Below, in pieces: positions 57,148 through 64,000 of a stretch of DNA of 64,000 nucleotides (positions are counted from its first letter, which is position 1; every line of letters starts with the position of its first letter). The notes below the pieces were generated by a model. The model saw only the letters and a list, made by a program, of their open reading frames with translations. It ran no database searches and had not been told where the DNA came from. Position numbers and translations under genes: made by a program. This DNA comes from Selaginella tamariscina (Eukaryota; Streptophyta; Lycopodiopsida; Selaginellales; Selaginellaceae), in assembly GCA_003024785.1 (NCBI GenBank), contig PUQB01000498.1, positions 62,001 through 126,000 of the forward strand, given 5' to 3'.

Positions 57148-60100
57148 TTATAATTTTGTAATTGCTTTAAGCTTCAGAAAACATACATTCCCTTGCAGTT
57201 TTGTTAATGTGACTTTATCAACGCTTCTTGACATCCACCCATATCGAATGGATTTAACATTTATAAAACATGCTGGGTCTTTTTGATTGGGAGACCATGT
57301 TTTCTCTAGGCATCCATTATATCTTTCGCTCTCCTTCTCGTGTCGCCTTTTTTGTGGTTTGAACCATGCAACCTTAACAATACTATTTTTTGTGATTACT
57401 TCAGGTGTGTCGATAATTTGACCCATCCAAATAGGCTGATTATATGACGCATCTGGAGTAATGAGAACCATCATTAGTTTTTGAAGATCCTGGCAAGCAA
57501 TCAAAGTATGCTTTAGGTTTTTGGTTCCTTTGTCCAACAAAGTGTGGGGTTTGCACTTCCACATCACTACTGGCTTCTATGTCGTCTGTGCTCAGTGATG
57601 TCATTTCAATCTCCTCTCGCCACCTTGTTTTAGGCCAAAAAGGGTGTTGCAATTCTGTACTTGTGACAGTAGGCCCTTCCAACTCTCGAACAACATCTCC
57701 CAATAGTCGACCACATGCTTATATAGTTCTGAGTAACCAGTTGCCTTATCAGAATTCTTTGGCATCGATTTTTGAACCCATGCCACATATTTTTTGATGC
57801 CATCAATAATAACCTCTTGTTCCTTGAGCTGGGCACTCAATGGAATAGGGTCTGGTTGTCCTTCTGGGAGAAGTGGCTTTCCATTCTCTCCACTTTTGAA
57901 GAGCATTAACCCTTTTCGGTAACCACTCCTGCTCTGATGGCCGTAACTTGTACTGCATAATAGGTATACCATCTCGTATGGAGAAAAAGAATTGTAGCGG
58001 CACAAGGTGACCAACTAAAGAATCACTCCCTCTTTTATATACTCCTTGAGAAATTTTTTGAAGTCTGGCACCTCAGTCACAAGCAAAGCACAACTTTTTT
58101 TGGAGATGCAATTTTCAAAAAGATTCATCATATGCGGTAAGGTAAGTGCACTTGTCCTTTTTGTAGAGTTGGAGACCTTGCTGAAGAACGCATCAATATC
58201 TTCATGAGTGTGACCAACCATAAGAAAACTGAGCGTGATTGTTCAAACACACCTTTGGCAACAAGCATTGACAAGTATGCTAGCACATATCTAGAAAATA
58301 AAAGTAAGTATGAGCTTGAGAAACCCTTAAGTAAAATGATTTACCTATTTTTGTTCTCGCCTGCACAATTATCCATCTGTAAAAGCAAATGACGAGGAAG
58401 CTTATTTGATGTTGAGGACACATGTACACTATTTGAGCTAGATCCCTCCACTGAACCTGAACTCTCAACAGGGCCATCTGTTTTTTGTGCAGGCTGCTGA
58501 CAATGCCTCTCATATTCCCAAGTAGCCTCAAGTGCAGACGTGTTCATGAGAGCATTATGTAAAGGTTGAAGGTGTTGTTTCTTCACTTTGAGATCACTGA
58601 TAGGACTTGTCTGTGAGTGGGCTTCAAGGTTTCTGAAACACATGGCCAACGACCCAATAGTGAAATTGGAGTCGCTAGACCAATGTGGAAGTGAAAAGTG
58701 TCCATATGACTCACAACCGTGTCCATGTGTTAGCACACCTGTCAATGAAATCGGAAGTTTCATGACATTTCCAAGGCACTTTGGTGTTGCAACGAGCTTT
58801 GGAATGCTGGTCTTTGAATGATCCATCTTGTCATGGATCAAGCACAGGTACTCTGATGGGCGTGACACAGAAAGCATGCGGTGTGCATAGTACTGAGACC
58901 GGCAAGTTTGTTGTGCAATCATGTGGGCCTCCATCTTCTTTTGAATGGCAGTGATCTCCACCAAGGTTTTTGCACAAGCCTCTGCAGCCTTCAATGATGT
59001 ACAAGTGTCACACTTGGAAAAGCTAGAGTGTTTTGCAATCTCCACATCCTTAAAATGAGTATTCCATATGTTGTTGAAGGTACCAGTGCAGATTGCTTGC
59101 AGCCCCATCAAGCTGAGGCACTTGTTCACATGTTCACACAGCTTCAATTGAGTGTAGTTGAAGGCAAAACCTTGAGATTTTCCCTGACCCCTGCATTTGT
59201 GGTTCGGCATTTGTGAGGCATCCTGTCTGCATTTGCTTCCACAAAAGCCTTGAGTATCTCTATGGCTGCCATAATGTGAGAGCGGGTTTTGACCAAGCGA
59301 GTGTTCCCATGTACTGAGGTTCGCGCTCCATCTAGCCACTCATCCCTCCGACGGTAGAACGTGGTCTTTGGGATCCCGTATATACTGTACCAAGCTTTGA
59401 AGCAGATGGCCACCTTATTAAATACCATGGATGTACTCTGATAACCTGTGTCCGAGGCCATTCCATCAATACACCCAGTTAGTGCAGCATATACAAACTC
59501 ATGCCTTTGCTTTTGGGTGAGCGTACGAAAGACATGTCTACATTGGGTAATTTCATTCCGGTCTGCCATCTGACAACACTTCTTCTTGCAGCAGTCAATC
59601 GTGGAAATGCTCGTAACACTTTCGGAAGATGTAGGATCCATCTTCACCCTCTTGCTGAAACTTGCAGGGGAAGATCTGCAACCCATGAATCGCCTTTTTC
59701 TTACAATAGGACCAATGCAAGGAACCTCTTCAAATATGAGTTGTTCTTCCGGGTTGTTATTATTGAAATCCAACCCAGAATATGTTGAACCATCTTGCCG
59801 TCTTAATTCAGATGTTCGCCACCTCACGAGGGATCCAGGATGCAAAGTGCCATTAGGTGAAACCTCTGTCACAACTACACCCACGAAGTCGGACCCTAGT
59901 TTCTCTTCTGACACTGCTTCCATTGGATTTATAGCTGTGATGATGCCTCTCCCAACCTCAATCTCATGAAGAAAGAGAATCACCTCATCCATCACAGCAG
60001 GCAAGCCATCATCTGGAAAACTCGTGCTACTGTTTGTTTGTGACTCTATATTCTGTGTCAGCCTTGACTTCATCCAAATTCCACAATACAGGAGAACCCT

Positions 60101-60290
60101 CCTCAAATTCCATTCCCGGAACCTCAACATGCTTGAAAATGGTGTTCACCCATACGTACACACAAGATCCTTGGGCAATATTGTGACATGATGCATTATC
60201 ATCTCGAACTTCCACAGTTCCAGTGCCAACTATCTCGTTGTTCCGAAGAAGACATACTTTATCTCCAGTATTATACATATTGTCCTGCAC
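57148..60290 (-). mobile_element. Transposase-like gene with DUF7869-type core, frameshifted
   Basis: Minus-strand segments in order are: 60290-60027 (NTGDKVCLLRNNEIVGTGTV), 60130-59144 (CQMADRNEITQCRHVFRTLT, GIPKTTFYRRRDEWLDG), 59339-58341 (a zinc-like KCDTCTSLKAAEAC, ending LLQMDNCAGENKNR), a 54-bp GT..AG intron (58344-58291), then VGHTHEDIDAFFSKVS (58221-58015), GIPIMQYKLRPSEQEWLPKR (58003-57803) and a C-terminal QPIWMGQIIDTPEV segment to 57148. The pair 'MDNCxGENKNR' and 'VGHTHEDIDAxF' is characteristic of a transposase-like family I know as DUF7869, with presumed catalytic Asp in each. The frame breaks at least four times. The first segment resembles the small domain seen next to plant CACTA proteins. 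Function is inferred, not shown. Confidence 0.7.
58291..58344 (-). other. 54-bp intron in the DUF7869-like gene
   Basis: Donor G|GTAAAT and acceptor TTTTCTAG|A. Removing it joins NKN(R) to YVLAYLSMLVAKGVF, the expected continuation of the family core. The intron shows the gene was spliced, so this is not a processed copy. Confidence 0.7.
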
Positions 60291-60427
60291 ATAAATAATT
60301 GTGTTATTTATGATATCTGTTTATGCAATATTTCTAAGAAATCATAACTGCGGTTGCTTAATAATATGCATGTGCAATAATACATAATTATATAAGATAA
60401 TATCTCATGCTTTATTAATATACAATG

Positions 60428-61300
60428 ATGGGCGGGATTAATCCCGCCCACGACTCCTCCGACGAGGAACGTGGCGGGATTAATCCCCGCGACTCTACCC
60501 CTTCGGAGAGTCGGCGGGATTAATCCCGCGGACTACCCCATCGGAGAGTCGGCGGGATTAATCCCGCCGCGACTCTACCCCTCGAGAGAGTCGGCGGGAT
60601 TAATCCCGCCGCTTCCCTCGCGAGGAAGTCGGCGGGATTAATCCGCCGCCGACTCTCCCCTCGGAGAGAGTCGGCGGGATTAATCCCGCCGGACTTCCTC
60701 GTCGGAGAGAGCGGCGGGATTAATCCCGCCGCGGACTCCCTCCGACGAGGAAGTACCGGCGGGATTAATCCCCCCGATCTTCCTCGTCGGGAGTGCGGGA
60801 TTAATCCCGCCGCAAATCCCTCCGACGAAGAGGGGGCGGGATTAATCCCGCCACAACACTGACGACGAGAATAGGGCGGGATTAACCGCCCACAACACTG
60901 ACGACGGAGATAGGCGCGGGATTAATCCCGCCCACAACACTGACGATGGGAATAAGCGCGGATTAATCCCGCCCACAACTCTCTCCGAAACTATGATTTC
61001 AAAAGATTCGGGAATCCTGCCCACAAATATTTAAAACAGGAAAGTGGTGGCGAGATTAATCCGCCACCCCTTCTTGCCTCCTAAAATGGTTAGCGAGATT
61101 AATCCGAGAACTCTTTTTAATAAATTCAAGTAACTCTTTATCAGTTGAAAGTTATAGTAGGATTAATCCCGCCGCTCTTTTTAAGAGGTGAGAAGCATTG
61201 CCCGGCTAATTCTGCCATAGTTATCAAAGAGATGGTGGCGGGATTAATCCCGCCACCTCTTCAAAGAGCAAAAAAAAATGGCCGGATTAATCCCCCGCCC
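60428..61300. repeat. Array of ~19 GC-rich palindromes GGCGGGATTAATCCCGCC
   Basis: The perfect 18-bp palindrome and close variants recur about every 40 bp from 60430 to about 60960 (14 copies). They become sparser and more diverged near 61010, 61051, 61091, 61152, 61233 and 61284. The spacers are themselves imperfect palindromes (for example GACTCT..CGGAGAGAGTC). The array is far more GC-rich than its surroundings. It begins 140 bp upstream of the first recognised segment of the DUF7869-like gene. Confidence 0.92.
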
Positions 61301-61319
61301 CGGCTAACCGAAAATTAAG

Positions 61320-61950
61320 TTAGAAGTATATTTAAACAGGATAAATCCCTAACAGCATATATTGTAATCCTAATGCATTCCTAAATCCCTAAATTCTAAA
61401 ATTTAAGAGAGAATGTAAAAGAGTGAATCTTTATAAATATATTTAAATTTGTTTATAATACTTACTTGTAAACAGCACTGAAGGCGCCGTGCTTTCCTAT
61501 AAACAATAGCGCACCCAATTTAATGTCGCTCCTGAGCTGATCACTAAGAAGAAAAAAGAAAATCTGAAGAGTGAAAAATAAAGAAATGAAGAAACCCTTG
61601 CCAGAGAAAGAACCAGATTGAATTTGAGTGGGAAATTAAATGCATTTTCAAATTTACATGTCAGACCGACAATACTTATGTCAGAAATTCGAAATTTTTG
61701 AAATAACAGAAAAAAAATTTAAAATGAGTTAAACAAATAACCGACAGTCTGACATATATACTCTCCAATTCCAATGAGTGTTTTAAAATTGCATTTAATG
61801 TCATTCAAGTGCTTCAAGCTGTTTAATATTACAAAATTTTGTAATTATTTTACATTCTTAATATTCAAGTATATATTATTAAGTTTATATTATATATATA
61901 TATACACTAATACAATAAATAAATTGATATATTATGTATCATTTAAAATA
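61320..61950. other. AT-rich DNA, possible outer end of the DUF7869-like element
   Basis: ATGTCAGAC (61658-61666) and GTCTGACAT (61747-61755) are inverted 9-mers 80 bp apart, and TATGTCAGA recurs at 61677. These may be terminal or subterminal motifs. No gene is visible. Confidence 0.35.
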
Positions 61951-61952
61951 TA

Positions 61953-62640
61953 TTCATAGTCTGTTTATTATTATTATTTTCTTAATTACTCGAGTAATTA
62001 ATTTACATTTCCTAATATTAATGGGATATTCTTTATTATTTTTTAATATTCAAAGAATATTCAATATTAAACCTGATTATCATAATTAAATTAGTCTTAT
62101 TCTTAATTATCTCAGTAATTATTCTACATTTGTATATATTAATGGATTTTCTCAATTAATTTCTTATTATTTCAAGAATATTCCTATGTTAAACCTTATT
62201 ATCAATATTAAATTAATATATATTATTAAAACTATATATGACTATATATTAGATAAAATGAATGTATAATTTAAAATATGTTCATAGTGTGTATATTAAT
62301 ATCATTTTCTTAATTACTTGAGTAATTAATCTTCTTTATATTAATGCAATATTCTTTATTATTTTTTATTATTCCAAGAATATTCAATATTAAACATGAT
62401 TATCATAATTAATTTAGTTAATTATTTCAGTACTTGATCTACATTGTATATATTAATGGGATTTTCTCAATTAATTTCTTATTATTTCAAGAATATTCTA
62501 ATGTTAAACCTTATTATCAATATTAAATTAATATATATTATTAAAACTATATATGGCTATATATTAGATAAAATCATATATTATTATGTATAATTTAAAA
62601 TATGTTCATAGTGTTTATTAATAATTTTCTTAATTATTCG
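61953..62640. repeat. ~325-bp AT-rich tandem repeat, about two units
   Basis: TTCATAGT starts units at 61953, 62281 and (partial) 62605. Each unit contains TTTTCTTAATTACTxGAGTAATTAAT, two related half-unit blocks with AAGAATATTC, and TTAATATATATTATTAAAAC. It is non-coding. Confidence 0.85.
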
Positions 62641-64000
62641 ATGTTTGTTTTGCACACATATATAAACAAATCATAAATTTATATATACACGTGCACACAC
62701 GCATTAGAAGCACTTACAGAAACACATATGCACACACATGCACATTGCCCTAAACCAAACTTGAAAATATATGTTGCTTCTTTATTGAAAAACATCATGT
62801 TCAATGCATGTATGATCTATATGTACTAGTCTGTGTATGTAACACATTGAATTTACACATGTAATATATATATGTTGTTGTATACACGTGTGTATGTATA
62901 TATGTGTACTAATATATGCAATGTGTACGATTTTCATTTTTAACACTTATCTCTTCTCTTCATACATACACAGTGTCACCATGCATAATCCCTTTTCTCA
63001 TACATACACACCATGCATGATCAATCCATAATATGTAGCATGTCTCTCTTCTCTCATACATACACACCATGTATGATCCATAATATTACTGATGTTATAA
63101 TATTATGTAATATGTATAATGTATATCTGTGTATAACACTCACTCCTCTCATACATAAACACCATGCATGATCCACCTAACCTTAAACCCTAAAACCCTA
63201 AACCCTATGTAACACATTGAATTTACACATCTAATATGTATGTATGTCTGTGTGTATACACGTGTGTATGTATATGTGTGTACTAATATATGCAATGTGT
63301 ATGAATTTAATTTGTTAACACTCTCTCTCTTCTCTCAAACATACACACCATGCATGATCCATAATATGTACTCTATCTCTAAATATTAATATGTACTAAT
63401 ATGTATGTATGTCTATGTGATAATACTATATGTGTATATATGTTTCGCTGCACGTGAAACTTTAACACTCTCATGGACACACACATGTTAAACCCCTGCA
63501 TGATCTTTATTCTTGGGGTGTATGTGATACCCACACACGCACACGCTGATAATATAATGAAAGAATATCGTTTAGGGCGAATCTATAGTTTATTCTTTTT
63601 AGGGTTAAGTATATTCTTAAAAAATATTCAATTAGGGTTAATATATTATTTATTCCTTTAGGTTTTGGTATATTCCTAGGGTTTCAAGAAGTAAAGCGGT
63701 GTAGGCGGCAGCTGTGAAATCTCCTTCTCTCTCTCACACACAGGTGAGATCTCTTTCTCTCTCTTTCACACGCACACTCCTGAGTTTATTTATTTATTTT
63801 TATTCACATATATATTTATATGTGTGTGTATCTTAATAATATAATTTAGATCTCTATCTCTCGCACACACACGCACACTCGTATACATATACACACACAA
63901 ATATATATAATATATATATGTGTTGTGTTTGTGTGTGTTGTGTTTTTGTATCTATATAATTATATTAATTTATTAATTTTATCTCTTGCACACGCACGCA
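62640..64000. repeat. CA/TG-rich region with repeated 30-90-bp blocks
   Basis: CTCATACATACACACCATGCATGATCC-like words occur at least six times between 62960 and 63365. A ~90-bp block starting GTAACACATTGAATTTACAC occurs at about 62839 and 63209. A short CCCTAAACCCT run lies at 63185-63206. The end (63720-64000) is (CTCT)/(CACA)/(TATA) simple repeat. The ORF at 63473-63661 looks like a chance frame. Confidence 0.75.

Noticed and set aside
57579-57797. Plus-strand ORFs at 57.6, 59.5 and 59.6 kb
   Set aside because: Antisense shadows of the minus-strand transposase-like gene.
60428-61300. CRISPR-like regular array
   Set aside because: Plant nuclear DNA, palindromic repeat units of about 18 bp, spacers that are themselves related palindromes, and no cas genes.
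63185-63206. Interstitial telomere (CCCTAAA repeats)
   Set aside because: Only about three imperfect units in a simple-repeat region; too short to call. Similar AACCCTAA words at 46840-46870 are part of LTR-A.

Overview
This is plant nuclear DNA. It carries a VIN3-like/VEL Polycomb-type gene, an L-type lectin receptor kinase, a lipin (phosphatidate phosphatase) exon fragment, plant-type Ty1/copia, Ty3/gypsy and MULE elements, and introns full of (CA/TG)n, (TA)n and (CT)n microsatellites. The low gene density, AT-rich spacers, nested transposons and a transposase-like gene of a type I associate with non-flowering plants suggest a large, repeat-rich genome, perhaps a fern or another non-angiosperm land plant. 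That last step is inference.

Layout. 1-3.25 kb: broken Ty3/gypsy pol. 5.1-10.6 kb: reverse copies of a 1.7-kb LTR family ('LTR-A'), hit by short-LTR (TRIM-like) elements, one of which (7112-7762) is bounded by a 5-bp target duplication. 10.6-15.2 kb: decayed minus-strand gag-pro-RT element, cut by a solo LTR-A (15189-16964). 17-20.4 kb: AT-rich spacer with a lipin exon fragment and a foldback element. 20.47-22.22 kb: frameshifted lectin receptor kinase. 25.4-26.4 kb: tRNA-Arg 5' half and an unrecognised broken ORF. 28.1-35.5 kb: a 20-exon VEL gene, the most important cellular gene here. 37.9-38.3 kb: small coiled-coil, possibly tail-anchored ORF. 40.4-44.7 kb: Ty1/copia element (minus). 46.2-48.85 kb: solo LTR-A with a second solo LTR-A nested inside. 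49.0-51.6 kb: complete MULE with terminal inverted repeats and a 9-bp target duplication. 52.8-54.5 kb: another solo LTR-A. 55.3-56.6 kb: gag of another Ty3-like element. 57.1-60.3 kb: transposase-like gene (DUF7869-like), with an array of about 19 GC-rich palindromes just upstream (60.43-61.30 kb). 61.9-64 kb: AT-rich and CA/TG-rich tandem repeats.

The cellular genes do not form a pathway. The VEL gene (zinc-finger/PHD, FNIII and C-terminal VEL-interaction domains) would be expected to act with PRC2 in gene silencing. It is unusual in having a 1.25-kb exon of degenerate repeats before the PHD finger and a run of nine 24-75-nt exons between the FNIII and C-terminal domains. Almost every long coding region contains single-base frame breaks, the VEL gene included, so either decay or uncorrected assembly indels must be considered before calling pseudogenes.
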